17,836 nt of DNA from DASRDS01 sp035652495. GTDB lineage: Bacteria > Gemmatimonadota > Gemmatimonadetes > Gemmatimonadales > Gemmatimonadaceae. The position numbers and the translations under genes are program-made. Shown one piece after another: positions 5,962 through 16,200 of this stretch (position 1 is the first letter of the stretch; each line of letters starts with the position of its first letter). The notes under the pieces were generated by a model, which worked only from the letters and a program-made list of their open reading frames with translations, was not told the origin of the DNA and searched no databases. The DNA lies in NCBI GenBank assembly GCA_035652495.1, contig DASRDS010000283.1, positions 1 to 17,836 of the forward strand. The letters run 5' to 3'.

Positions 5962-8279
5962 AATAGATAAGTCACCTTCACAAAGAAATTGTCGTTCGTG
6001 CGGGTGAGTCCGGTGAAATTGAACGCCCAGGGTTCCGTGTAACCGCCGCCGTATCCAAGAAAGAACACGGTACCTGGCGTAGGCTGATACGAGAACAGAA
6101 AGTTGCTGGAGACCCCATTCGAGAGATAGTGAAGCGCGGGTGAAAACACGCCGGTCGTGGGATCGCGAATCACGATCGGATCATTCGTCCGCCCGTCGTC
6201 CCGCAAATTTGCCTGCCACGAGGAATTGTATTGCCCGATGAACCGAATGAAAATCGGCCGTGACAGCTGATACGCGATCTCTAGATACGGCACGCGCTGC
6301 ACGAAGACCTGGGTATGGTCCGACCGTCGGACGTACTGATTCTGCGCATAAATGAGGGAGATGCGCGCCCGATCATTCGGCCGCCAATCGATCGTCGCAT
6401 TGGCGAAGAAAATCCACGCCGACGACCACTCATAGAAGTTGTCGTCGAACCCCGAAAGAATCTGGACAGCGGCGTCGAAATGCTTCCAGTTCGGCGTCGC
6501 GAACCCCGTGATGATATCGAGGTTCGGCAGATTGCCCGTGGTCTTCCCGGCGTTGTACGGGACGGTATCCTTCCCGGCCACATAGTAATAGTTGGCGTAC
6601 AACGTCGGATCGTACCCGTACGTCTCGACGAAGATGTTGCCATACATCTGCCACCCACCGCGCAGCGCGACGGTATTACTGAAGTGCCACCGCACATCCT
6701 CGCCGCGGTGCAGCTTGAAAAAGTGGTTGTACACCCACGTCGTCACGTTCGCGAAGTCGAACGTGTAACTCTGAAACAGCCCGTCGGGCTTTCCATAGAA
6801 GATGAGGGCATTGTCGAACGTCGTATTGAGGACGCCCGCGCGCGAGATGAACCCGTCCTGATCCACGAAGTGCGGATCGATGGCGCTGATCGCATAGGTC
6901 AGCCGCAGATGATGCCCGCGCCGCTCGAACAGCCCGTTCCACAGCCCGCCGAACCCGTGAACGGAGTCATCGTGCGTCGCGCTCACGACGCCCTGGAGGC
7001 GCAAGGAGTAGATGTCGCCCCACACGGTGCGCGTATCGATGCCACCGACGTGATTGTACTGTGAGCCGTCCTCCCGGTCGGCGCCGAGGAGACCGATGGT
7101 GGTCCCGAAGCCGATCTCGCGTCGGGCGCGCAGGATATTGATGTAGGGATGCTCCTGTCCGGAGAGGGACGCGTTCGAGGCGTCGACCGCCGAGAGGAGG
7201 CCCAGGCTCGCGCCGGCAAGCTCGCCGGTGAGCTTGACCGCGCCGTCGGGTTGGACGATCCGACGCGTGTAGATCAAACTCGATGGTGTGTCGAACTGCT
7301 CGAGACCGTCGAGGAAAAACGGACGCTTCTCCGGAAAGAAGAGCGCGACGCGCGGATCATAGGACAGCTGCGGCACATCGGATTCGACCTGTGAGAAATC
7401 CGGTCGAACGGTACCGTCCAATGTCAAATTGTCAGTCATCCCCCATCGGACATTCCCACCCGGATGGAGAGGCTGCACGCCGTAGCGCCAGCCGTTTGGA
7501 CCGGGGCCGCCAAGGGTCGTCGACGTGAGCTCGGGATTGACGTCGAGCACCATGCCGCGGCTCAAGTCCTTCAAGCCTTCGAGCGTCCCGAATTGCGCGA
7601 GGAAGGATGCCGCGGCGAGTCGCGCGGGCACCCAGCTGTCCTGAAATCCGGAATGCTGCACCTGGCGCACGATGTTCAAGCGCCATTGCTGTTCGCCTGA
7701 GGTGAAACGAATGCTGGCGAACGGGATCTTGATCTCGACCTCATAGCCGAAATCGGTCACGTGACCGCGCGACTCCCAGGTATAGTCCGTGGAGAAATCG
7801 ACGGTATCGCGTGCGCTCGCGGCGGCGCCAAGGCCCGACGCTTTACTCTGCATTCCCTCGCTGAGGATACCGTCAGCCTGGATGCCGAGCGGATTCACGC
7901 CGAATACATATGCCGTCCGATGGTCGTGCGACGTGTCCAGGAGGATCTGGACGAAATCGTCGGTGGCGATTTTGTCCCGATCCGCCAAGGTGGCGTGCGC
8001 GGGACCGTGCGCCTCGTACGCGCGGATGCCGAAATAGATCGCCGTCTTGGAGTAAAACATCAGCACGACGGTCGAATCGTTGGCGGGCAGGCCGTCGACG
8101 GGCAGGAACTGGGAGAAGCCCCGGAGCTGCGCCGCTTGCGCCCAGGCCGGGTCGTCCAGATGGCCATCGATGGTGATGTCGGCTTCAACTCGCGGCGCGC
8201 GCACCGTAAGTTGCCCGGCACGTCCGTCGTAGACGGGCGCCGGGTTACCTGCCAGAACTGATAGGAGGGTAAAGATCAC
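5940..8279 (-). CDS. CBM9-like/DUF5916 outer-membrane protein
   Basis: A 779-residue protein. Residues about 25-215 form a CBM9-like (DOMON-type) beta domain with the typical opening ADITIDGHLDDPAWAQA; members of this fold bind sugars or haem. The rest resembles DUF5916, predicted to be an outer-membrane beta barrel rich in alternating aromatic strands, for example PGTVFFLGYGGGYTEPW near the end and FFVKVTYLF at the C-terminus. PEKRPFFLDG near residue 320 is characteristic of the family. The GTG start at 8277-8279 is the only one possible because an in-frame TGA lies at 8289-8291. The resulting leader (MIFTLLSVLAGNPAPV) is short and lacks basic residues, so export by a normal signal peptide is less obvious than expected. 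Possible roles are sugar binding or outer-membrane transport; no substrate is known. It is convergent with the glycosyltransferase and divergent from the SusC gene. Confidence 0.85.
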   Translation of the reverse strand: MIFTLLSVLAGNPAPVYDGRAGQLTVRAPRVEADITIDGHLDDPAWAQAAQLRGFSQFLPVDGLPANDSTVVLMFYSKTAIYFGIRAYEAHGPAHATLADRDKIATDDFVQILLDTSHDHRTAYVFGVNPLGIQADGILSEGMQSKASGLGAAASARDTVDFSTDYTWESRGHVTDFGYEVEIKIPFASIRFTSGEQQWRLNIVRQVQHSGFQDSWVPARLAAASFLAQFGTLEGLKDLSRGMVLDVNPELTSTTLGGPGPNGWRYGVQPLHPGGNVRWGMTDNLTLDGTVRPDFSQVESDVPQLSYDPRVALFFPEKRPFFLDGLEQFDTPSSLIYTRRIVQPDGAVKLTGELAGASLGLLSAVDASNASLSGQEHPYINILRARREIGFGTTIGLLGADREDGSQYNHVGGIDTRTVWGDIYSLRLQGVVSATHDDSVHGFGGLWNGLFERRGHHLRLTYAISAIDPHFVDQDGFISRAGVLNTTFDNALIFYGKPDGLFQSYTFDFANVTTWVYNHFFKLHRGEDVRWHFSNTVALRGGWQMYGNIFVETYGYDPTLYANYYYVAGKDTVPYNAGKTTGNLPNLDIITGFATPNWKHFDAAVQILSGFDDNFYEWSSAWIFFANATIDWRPNDRARISLIYAQNQYVRRSDHTQVFVQRVPYLEIAYQLSRPIFIRFIGQYNSSWQANLRDDGRTNDPIVIRDPTTGVFSPALHYLSNGVSSNFLFSYQPTPGTVFFLGYGGGYTEPWAFNFTGLTRTNDNFFVKVTYLFHLGNGR

Positions 8280-8322
8280 AGAGATTCGTCAGAGCCACTG
8301 GGCGAAGAAAAAGGCCGGCATC

Positions 8323-8331
8323 AGTATACCA
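8323..8331 (-). promoter_or_regulatory. Extended -10 promoter candidate for the DUF5916 gene
   Basis: On the minus strand this reads TGGTATACT, an extended -10 (TGn plus TATACT), with TGAACA 16 bases further upstream as a moderate -35. Transcription would start near 8316, giving a 5' leader of about 37 bases before the GTG at 8279. This is the best promoter match I found in the window. Confidence 0.45.
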
Positions 8332-8527
8332 TTTGGATACACAATGTTCAGCTCGGCCCTGAGCGAGCGGCGAATCGTGTCGCGATGTCCGATCGTTGTG
8401 CGTAATCGTTGACGATACATCCGCTCCGTGTTAATGGAGCGATGGCAACACAGACACAATTTTTTAACACTTGTTGCACGTCCCGAGCACAGCGGAACGT
8501 CGCGTGGTCGGGCTGTGCGCATCTCCC

Positions 8528-8539
8528 GAGGAGGAGAGG
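8528..8539 (+). promoter_or_regulatory. Strong ribosome binding site that fixes the first SusC start
   Basis: GAGGAGGAGAGG contains AGGAGG six bases before the ATG at 8541. The reading frame is open 44 codons further upstream, but this site and the matching N-terminus of the second SusC show that translation starts at 8541. Confidence 0.8.
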
Positions 8540-8540
8540 C

Positions 8541-11500
8541 ATGAAACGATTGATCGTGCGATCAGTCGGCTGGATGTTGGCGCTAGGGACGGTCAGTACC
8601 GGTCTCATAGCACAAACACCCAACCGACTCACGGGCCACGTTGTCGATGCCGCGGACAAGATACCCATCCCCGCGGTACAGGTGGTGGTCACCGGAACGA
8701 CGATCGGGGCAGTCACCAATGACAGCGGTGGCTTTTCTCTGAGACTCCCGGACGACGCGAAAAGTTTAACCGTCCGCCGCATCGGGTATCAGCAGAAGAT
8801 CATCCCGGTGACACCAGGTCAGGGCGATGTCAGCATTTCGTTAGATCGTGACGTGCTGAAGCTCGAGCAACAGGTGATTACCGGCGTGGCGACGACGGTG
8901 TCGTCGAAGAACGCCGCCAACGCCGTCGCCGTCGTGAGCGCCTCCGCGGTGAACGAGGTGCCTGCTCCGACGATGGAAAACGCCATTCAGGGCAAAGTGG
9001 CAGGCGCGGTTATCCAGGCCAACAACGGCGGCGCGCCGGGCGGCGGTCTCCAGATTCAGATCCGCGGCGTCACCTCGATCAACGGCAACGCCTCGCCCTT
9101 GTACGTGGTCGACGGCGTCATCGTGAACAACGAGACAGTCAATAACGACGCCAACTCGATCAACGGGTCGGGCGGCGGTCAGACCTCGACCGGAACGGCG
9201 GCAACCGGGGCGCCAAGCATGGAAGACAACGGCGTCAACCGCATCGCCGACATCAACCCCGAGGACATTGAGACGATCGAAGTCCTGAAGGGTGCCTCCG
9301 CGTCGGCGATCTACGGCTCGAAGGCCTCGGCCGGGGTGGTGGTCATCACGACGAAGAAGGGCCAGCCGGGCAAGGCGAAGTGGAACCTCGACGGCCAGCT
9401 CGGTCACTTCTCGATCGAGAACACCCTGCCGCTGCGCACCTTCCCCACCCTCGAAAGCGCTCAATCGTGGTACTTGCAGGACCTCCACCCGAAGGACATC
9501 GGCACGTCGGCGGCCAGCGCGGACAACGCCTACATCAAGTCGATCTATGCGGGCCCGCAGGACTACCAGAGCCAGCTGTTCGGCAATCCCCAGGTCTCGT
9601 ATCAGGCGAACCTCAGTGTCGCCGGGACCATGGGCGGCGCGACGTACTTCCTATCCGGTTTGTCGAAGTATGACAACGGCATCATGCTCAACACCGGATA
9701 CAACAAGCAGTCGTTCCGGGCGAACGTGACCCAGGAGCTCTTCTCGAACGTCCACGTCACGGCCAACGTCAACTACATCCACGATGTGACGCGGCGCGGC
9801 ATCACCGGCAACGACAACATCAGCATCAGCCCGTACAACGTGCTGTCGGTCACGCCGCAGTTCATCAAGCTCAATACGGTCGGATCCAACGGCGTGTGGC
9901 CGACCAATCCCTTCGGCGCCGCGAATCCGTTCGCCGACGCCGAAGAGATCGCGACGCCGGAGCAGACGAGCCGATTCATCGGCGGTGGCAACGTCAATTG
10001 GGAGCTCTTCAAGACCGAGCACCAGAGCCTCACGTTCACCGCGATCGGCGGCGCCGATCTGACCAGCCAGAACGATCTGCTGTATGCGCCGACCGACCTC
10101 CAGGTCGAGCAGGTGATCCCGAGCGGATTGGTGGGCACGTCCACGTCGACCTCGGCCCAGATCAACTACTTCAACTACTCGCTCAACCTGAGCCACCATT
10201 GGACCGGTCTCGCGTGGCTCGACGCGACGACGACGGCCGGGTTCACCCGCGACCGCCGCAGTCTGTCGAATCCGGTCACGGTTGGACAGCAGCTCCTCTC
10301 CGGCGTCAACTCACCGACGGTCGGCACGGTGCAGCGCAATTTCTTCAACCGCACGGCGCAGCTCGACCAGTCCTTCTACGGACAAGAGCAACTCCTGTTG
10401 CTCGACCAGAAGCTGGCGCTCACGGGCGGCGTCACAGCCGAGCGTTCGACGAACGACGGCAACATCGGGAAGTTCTATGCTTACCCGCGTGCGTCGGCCT
10501 CGTATCGCATGCCGAACCTCACGAGCTTCCTCGATGAGGTGAAGCTGCGCTTTGCGTTCGGTGAGTCGGGCAACCTGCCCTTGTACGGCTCCAAGTACAC
10601 GCCATTCAACCCCACGCAGATCAGCGGATTGGGTGGTATCTCGGCCAACACGCAGCACGGCGACCCGAACATCACGCCGGAGCAGGAAACCGAGATGGAG
10701 ACCGGTATCGACGCGACGTTGTTCCACTCGCGCGCGCAGATCACCGCGACGGTCTACCAGAAGCGGCTGACCGACCTCCTGCTGCTCGCCAGCGTCGCGC
10801 CGTCGAACGGGTTCGCCACGCAGTACTTCAACGGTGGTGAATTCACCAACCAGGGGATCGAGCTGTCGCTCACCGCGACGCCCATTCAGATGCGCCGGGG
10901 TCTGACCTGGGTCTCGAACATCTCGTTCTACCGCAACTATAGTGTCGTGAACTCGCTGCCGACGGCACCTGGTCCGATCGGCAACACGTTCGGCTTTGGT
11001 CAGGGCTACCTCGCGGTGGGTCGTTCGGTGTCGGAGCTCGTAAACCCGAGCATCCTGGGTAAGAATGGCCTCCCGCTGCAGGTGGGCGACTTCTCGCCGG
11101 GCTACCGGATGGATTTCAACGAAGAGTTTTCCCTCGGACCCCTCCGGGTGGCCGGCTTGCTCGAGTGGAGCAAAGGCGGCAGCACGATCAACCTGACGGA
11201 CCTGTATTTCGACACGGGCCCGGGCCTCTGGGCCGATTCGGCGGCGTCGGTCAACCGCCTCACGCAATTCGGCAACGGCCTCACGCCGTATGTCGAGGAT
11301 GCGAGCTTCGTCAAGATCCGTCAGCTCTCGTTGAGCTACACGCTGCCAAATGTCGCGTATGGTTGGACCAACGGTCGGGTGACGAGCGCCAAGCTGTCGC
11401 TCACCGCCAACAACGTCTTCTCATGGTTCAAGTTCACCGGTCTCGATCCCGAGATCAGCGTCAACGGCAATCAGACCATTACTCGCGGACAGGACATCAC

Positions 11501-11552
11501 CCCATACCCGCCGGCTCGCAGCTACTTCATCGGCGTGAACCTGGGGTTCTAA
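8541..11552 (+). CDS. SusC/RagA-family TonB-linked outer-membrane transporter, copy 1
   Basis: The product has 1003 residues, the normal size for SusC proteins. In order: signal peptide (1-24, cleavage after GLIA), a CarboxypepD_reg-like beta sandwich (about 29-110, starting RLTGHVVDAADK), a linker with a possible TonB box (LEQQVITG, 108-115), the plug (about 125-275) with the family signatures PGGGLQIQIRG, SINGNASPLYVVDGV and SASAIYGSKASAGVVVITTK, and a 22-strand-type barrel to the C-terminal SYFIGVNLGF ending in phenylalanine. SusC proteins import bulky nutrients across the outer membrane using TonB energy, with SusD as lid. There is no STN domain before the beta sandwich, so sigma/anti-sigma signalling is unlikely. 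The SusD partner starts one base after the stop, and the GGGG in the final Leu-Gly codons may serve as its ribosome binding site. A close paralogue follows at 13285. The substrate is unknown. Confidence 0.93.
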   Translation: MKRLIVRSVGWMLALGTVSTGLIAQTPNRLTGHVVDAADKIPIPAVQVVVTGTTIGAVTNDSGGFSLRLPDDAKSLTVRRIGYQQKIIPVTPGQGDVSISLDRDVLKLEQQVITGVATTVSSKNAANAVAVVSASAVNEVPAPTMENAIQGKVAGAVIQANNGGAPGGGLQIQIRGVTSINGNASPLYVVDGVIVNNETVNNDANSINGSGGGQTSTGTAATGAPSMEDNGVNRIADINPEDIETIEVLKGASASAIYGSKASAGVVVITTKKGQPGKAKWNLDGQLGHFSIENTLPLRTFPTLESAQSWYLQDLHPKDIGTSAASADNAYIKSIYAGPQDYQSQLFGNPQVSYQANLSVAGTMGGATYFLSGLSKYDNGIMLNTGYNKQSFRANVTQELFSNVHVTANVNYIHDVTRRGITGNDNISISPYNVLSVTPQFIKLNTVGSNGVWPTNPFGAANPFADAEEIATPEQTSRFIGGGNVNWELFKTEHQSLTFTAIGGADLTSQNDLLYAPTDLQVEQVIPSGLVGTSTSTSAQINYFNYSLNLSHHWTGLAWLDATTTAGFTRDRRSLSNPVTVGQQLLSGVNSPTVGTVQRNFFNRTAQLDQSFYGQEQLLLLDQKLALTGGVTAERSTNDGNIGKFYAYPRASASYRMPNLTSFLDEVKLRFAFGESGNLPLYGSKYTPFNPTQISGLGGISANTQHGDPNITPEQETEMETGIDATLFHSRAQITATVYQKRLTDLLLLASVAPSNGFATQYFNGGEFTNQGIELSLTATPIQMRRGLTWVSNISFYRNYSVVNSLPTAPGPIGNTFGFGQGYLAVGRSVSELVNPSILGKNGLPLQVGDFSPGYRMDFNEEFSLGPLRVAGLLEWSKGGSTINLTDLYFDTGPGLWADSAASVNRLTQFGNGLTPYVEDASFVKIRQLSLSYTLPNVAYGWTNGRVTSAKLSLTANNVFSWFKFTGLDPEISVNGNQTITRGQDITPYPPARSYFIGVNLGF

Positions 11553-11553
11553 C

Positions 11554-13107
11554 ATGAGACTCTCTTCTTACATTCGCACCGCATCGGTGCTCGGGTTGGC
11601 GGTGGGCGCCCTGGCGGCGTGCTCCGACACCAACGTGCCGTTCTACACCGCGCCGACTCAGGTGCCCAACACGCCGGGTGGCATCCAGAACGGTGTCACG
11701 GGCTTGTTCGCCGGTCTCCGGAGCGACATGGGCACGTACATGCAAAACATGAACGGCTACAGCCGGACCGGGGGCAACTTCACCGCCACGGAACCGCGCA
11801 CGGTCACCTATCCCCTCGGCGTCGTCGCGATTCCGTCGTCGAGTGGCGGTATCTGGCCCAGCAGCTTCGCTAACATCCTGCAAGCGCATCAGATTCTGGC
11901 CACAATCCCGAATGTGGCGCCCGCGTACACCACCGCGCAGGCGAACGCGATCGTCGGTATCGTGCAGACGCTCATTGCGCTGAACTACATGCACATGCAG
12001 GAGGATCACGACACGCTGGGCGGCACGATCCAGCCGGCGGTGACGACGGCGAACTCGAAGTCGCCGGCGCTCTGCAACAAGGACATGTGGAAGTACATCG
12101 TGGCGGTGCTCGATTCGGGCGAAGCAGCCTTGAACGCCGCGGGACCGATCGGCCTTCCCGTAGTCCTGCCAAACGGTTTCTCGGCCGTCAGTTCACAGGC
12201 CGCGCCGAGCACCGTCAAGGGTTCGTTTGCCTCCTTCAACCGCGCGCTGGCTGGTAAGGCGAATCTCGAGCTCGCCTACGCCATCGCGCGCAGTACACCC
12301 GGCGGCACGCCGACGGCGACCCAGCCGGGCTCGCCGGACGTGGCGGCCCTGAACCGGGGCGACAGCGCGATCACCGCCTCGGCGCTCTACGACCCGGGGT
12401 CCATAGTGCCGCCGCCGAAGGGTGGCTGGACGCAGGATGGATTCAGCGTCTTCCATGATTACAGCGCGACGTCGGGTGACGTTGTGAACCCGATGAACGG
12501 GGTGGTCAATACCTGGTGGGTTTTGAAAGAATTCGTGAACGTGACCGATACCGCGAACGATCTGCGCTGGAAGAACAAGTTCATTCCCGTTGACTCGAGC
12601 AAAAGGCAAATTCAGCAGCCGAAGTATTCGCCGGCCGGTGCCTACTTCACGTCGAGCATGTACGGCGCGCCAAGCTCGAATCTGCCGCTCGTCCGTAACG
12701 AAGGACTGGTCTTGGATCGGGCGCAGATTCAAATCGGCCTCGGCAACTATGCGGTCGCGGCCGCACTCATAAACGGGGTGCGCACGCAGTCCGGCGGCCC
12801 TGCCCTCCCATCCGCATTCGCTCCGAATACGCTGCCGAGTGGCGTCGTCATACCTGCGGTGGATCCCAACAGTTACCCGTCGGTCCGCGACTTCCTACTG
12901 CGCGAGCAGCAGATCTCGATGGCCGACGAGGGCAGCGGCGACCGGGCCATTTCGATCCGCATGTACAATCTGGCGCTGCAGCTCGATACGACCTGGGTGC
13001 ACGACACCACGGCCGCGCCGAACGGCGATCAGCACACCACGATCGATCCGATTCCGTTCGCCGAGCTCTCGGCGCGTGGTGGAGCATTTAATCCCAGCTG
13101 TCCGTAG
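11554..13107 (+). CDS. RagB/SusD-family surface lipoprotein, copy 1
   Basis: A 517-residue partner of the SusC before it. The leader ends in the lipobox-like LAAC with lipidated C23. The body is helix-rich and has features of SusD-like proteins: NILQAHQI and QTLIALNYMHMQEDHD in the first half, and RAQIQIGLGNYAVAAALINGVR plus LLREQQISMADEG in the second, where canonical SusD has an ER-EL-EGxR segment. It should sit on the cell surface over the SusC barrel and bind substrate. Besides C23 there are only two cysteines, C174 (in ALCNKDMWKY) and C516 at the extreme C-terminus (PSCP), both also present in the second copy. It overlaps no other gene, and transcription probably ends at the hairpin 28 bases downstream. 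The substrate cannot be inferred. Confidence 0.9.
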   Translation: MRLSSYIRTASVLGLAVGALAACSDTNVPFYTAPTQVPNTPGGIQNGVTGLFAGLRSDMGTYMQNMNGYSRTGGNFTATEPRTVTYPLGVVAIPSSSGGIWPSSFANILQAHQILATIPNVAPAYTTAQANAIVGIVQTLIALNYMHMQEDHDTLGGTIQPAVTTANSKSPALCNKDMWKYIVAVLDSGEAALNAAGPIGLPVVLPNGFSAVSSQAAPSTVKGSFASFNRALAGKANLELAYAIARSTPGGTPTATQPGSPDVAALNRGDSAITASALYDPGSIVPPPKGGWTQDGFSVFHDYSATSGDVVNPMNGVVNTWWVLKEFVNVTDTANDLRWKNKFIPVDSSKRQIQQPKYSPAGAYFTSSMYGAPSSNLPLVRNEGLVLDRAQIQIGLGNYAVAAALINGVRTQSGGPALPSAFAPNTLPSGVVIPAVDPNSYPSVRDFLLREQQISMADEGSGDRAISIRMYNLALQLDTTWVHDTTAAPNGDQHTTIDPIPFAELSARGGAFNPSCP

Positions 13108-13134
13108 CTGATGTAGCAAAACACAAGGCGTACC

Positions 13135-13174
13135 GGGCGGCGACGAAGCACCATTTCGTCGCCGCCCTTTTTTT
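13135..13174 (+). terminator. Rho-independent terminator of the first SusC-SusD operon
   Basis: A perfect 13-base-pair stem (GGGCGGCGACGAA with TTCGTCGCCGCCC), a seven-base loop and a run of seven T directly after it. It ends copy 1 before the second operon begins at 13285. Confidence 0.93.
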
Positions 13175-13222
13175 ATTAGTAACCGTTTGTTCAAAACATT
13201 TTCTCGTCGCCATGTCCCGTTA

Positions 13223-13251
13223 TTGACAGTCGTCTACTGTTGTATTAGTAG
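13223..13251 (+). promoter_or_regulatory. Possible promoter of the second SusC-SusD operon
   Basis: TTGACA at 13223-13228 is a perfect -35 match. TAGTAG, 17 bases later at 13246-13251, is a poor -10, and TATTAG at 13243 fits better but leaves only 14 bases. It lies between the terminator and the second SusC start, so a promoter is expected in this 110-base gap. The exact hexamers are uncertain. Confidence 0.35.
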
Positions 13252-13271
13252 GTCCCCTCGACTTTCATCCA

Positions 13272-13278
13272 GGGGAGG
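13272..13278 (+). promoter_or_regulatory. Ribosome binding site of the second SusC gene
   Basis: GGGGAGG ends six bases before the ATG at 13285, the same spacing as in copy 1. The first bases of both genes (ATGAAACGAT) are identical, which supports this start in both. Confidence 0.75.
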
Positions 13279-13284
13279 ACTGGC

Positions 13285-16200
13285 ATGAAACGATCTATAG
13301 TGAGATCGGTGGGGCTCATCGTGTCGTTAGCCGCGGCACAAGTGGCGTCGGCTCAAGAGCCTACGGCACGTCTCATAGGCCATGTGACAGACGCGGCGGA
13401 TAAGGTTCCCATTCCCGCGGCGCAGGTCACGGTGACGGGGACGACGATCGGCGCGCTCTCGAACGACAGTGGCGTCTTTGCGTTGCGCTTACCGAGCGAT
13501 GCCAAAAGCTTGACCGTGCGCCGCATCGGCTACCGGCAAACGACCGTCCCGGTGACCCCGGGGCAAACCGACATCACCATCGCGCTCGACAAAGACGTGC
13601 TCAAGCTCGAGCAACAGGTGATTACGGGTGTCGCGACCACGGTGTCGTCGAGGAACGCGGCGAATGACGTCGCGGTCGTGACGTCGGCTCAGGTGAATGA
13701 AGTGCCGGCGCCGACGGTCGAGAACGCCCTTCAGGGCAAAGTCGCGGGCGCCATCATTCAGTCCAACAACGGCGGCGCGCCTGGCGGCGGCTTGCAAGTC
13801 CAGATTCGCGGGATCACGTCGATCAACGGGAACGCGGAACCGCTCTACGTCGTCGACGGTGTCATCGTCAACAACGAGACGATCAACAACGGACTGAACG
13901 CGATCAACAATTCGGGCGGCGGGCAGAACTCGGTCGGCCAATTCGTCGCGAACGCGCCGAGCTTCGAGGATAGCGGCGTCAACCGCATCGCCGATATCAA
14001 TCCGAGCGACATCGAGTCGATCGAAGTGCTGAAAGGCGCCTCGGCGTCCGCGATCTACGGATCGAAAGCCTCCGCCGGCGTCGTGATCATCACGACGAAG
14101 CACGGGAAGGCGGGCAAGGCGCAGTGGAATGCGAGCACCCGCCTCGGCCACTACGAGGATGCGAAGACGCTGCCGCTGCGCACGTTCCCCACGCTGCAGA
14201 GCGCGCAGGACTGGTACTGGAACGATGACCCTGTCGCGCAGGGCACCTATGCCACGAAAGCCGAAGCCGACAAGTTCATTCAGTCGGTGTACGCGGGACC
14301 CCAAGACTTCCAGAGCCAGCTCTTCGGTAACAAACAGGCGTCGTACGAAGCCGATGTCAGCGTCTCTGGTACGCAGGGTCAGACGCAATACTACCTGTCC
14401 GGCACGAGCAAGTACGACAACGGCATTGAGAACAACACCGGCTACAACAAGCAGTCGATCCGGTCGAACCTGTCGCAAGATTTCTCGTCGAACTTCAAGG
14501 TCTCGGCAAACCTGAGCTACGTGCACGATAACACGCGGCGTGGCGTCACGGGCAACGACAACATCGGCATCAGCCCGTATAACGTCTTCTCGACCACACC
14601 GCAGTTCGTGCGCCTGACGGAGGCGAGCAACGGCCTGTGGCCGAACAATCCGTTCGGCAACGCCAACCCGCTCGCGGACGCGGCGTTGATCGCGACGCCA
14701 GAGAACGTGAGCCGCTTTATCGGCGGCGGCACGCTCGATTGGACGATCTTCCAGCAAGAGCACCAGACGCTCAAGATCACCGCCATTGGTGGCGTGGACC
14801 TGACGAGCATGAGCGACTTGCTCTACGCCCCACCGACGTTGCAGGTCGAGCAGCTGGAGCCCAGCGGATTGCCAGGGACATCGGTCTCGAACTCGGCGAC
14901 CATCAATTACTTCAACTACGCGTTCAACCTCGCGCATCACTGGACGGGTCTGTCGTGGCTCGACGCGACCACGTCGTTCGGGTACACGCGCGACCGGCGC
15001 TCGACGCTGAATCCGTACACGACTGGCGCCAATCTGCTCACCGGTGTGAACTCACCGACCGTCGGCACCGTGCAGACGAACTTTCTCTTCCGCACCGCGC
15101 AGCTCGATCAGTCGTGGTATGGTCAGGAACAGTTGCTACTGCTCGATTCGCGGCTCGCCCTCACGGCCGGCGTCACCGGCGAGCGGTCGACCTCGGACGG
15201 CGTCATTGACAAGTTCTACTACTATCCGCGCTTTTCAGCGTCATTCCGCGTTCCCGAATTCACCAAGGCGATCAACGAGCTCAAATTCCGCGTCGCCTAC
15301 GGTCAGTCCGGCAACCTGCCGATCTATGGCGCGAAGTACACCCCCTATGTACCGACGCAAGACGACGGCTTGAACGGGGTCAGCGGCAACTCGCTGCACG
15401 GCGATGCGGGAATCCGGCCTGAAGCCGAGACCGAGATCGAGACGGGTTTCGACCTGACGGTGTTCGATTCACGCGCGCAGCTGTCGGCGACCGTTTATCA
15501 AAAGCGCCTCTCGGACCTGCTGCTGTTCGCGCCGGAGCCGCCGTCGATCGGGTACACGCAGGCCTGGTTCAATGGCGGTCAGTTCACGAATCAAGGCATC
15601 GAGCTCACGCTCCAGTTTACCCCGATCCAGTCGCGGGCGCTGGGTGGCATCTCGTGGGTCTCGAACAACACGTTTTACCGGAACTACAGCCGCGTTGATG
15701 CGTTGCCGACGCCGCCGGGCCCGATCGGGAATACGTACGGCTTCGGCGAAGGCTTCATGGCCGTCGGCCGTTCGGTGTCGGAGATCGTCAACGCCGCCGA
15801 CATTCTGCCGAACGGTCTGCCCGCCCAAGTCGGCGATTTCCAAGCGGCGTATCGCGTGCAGTTCGGCAACGAGATCAACATTGGACCGGTCCGTCTCTAC
15901 GGCCTCATCGACTGGAGCCGTGGCGGCAACACCATCAACCTCACCGATCTCTACTTCGACGGCGCGGGCTTGCAGCTCTGGGGCGATTCCGCTGCCGCTG
16001 CCAAGCGGTTCAACAAGTTCTTGAACAACCCCACGGGCTACGTCCTCGACGGCTCGTTCGTGAAAGTGCGCCAGCTGTCGGCCGCCTACACGCTGCCGAC
16101 GAGCTGGTTTGCGTTCGCCCGCGGACGGATCACCAGCGCCAAGCTGTCCCTGACCGCGTACAATGTCTTCAACTTCTACAAATACGATGGCTTGGATCCC

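Noticed and set aside
8409..8437. TTGACG followed after 17 bases by TAATGG as a promoter of the first SusC
   Set aside because: The -35 is good, but the -10 matches at only two of six positions, so I did not annotate it.
8409..8540. Upstream extension of the first SusC reading frame
   Set aside because: The AGGAGG at 8529-8534, the signal peptide starting at 8541 and the identical start of the second SusC all place the start at 8541.
13489..14940. Minus-strand open frame of 483 codons
   Set aside because: It is antisense to the well-supported second SusC. Similar long antisense frames are found opposite the first SusC, so they are a product of codon bias.
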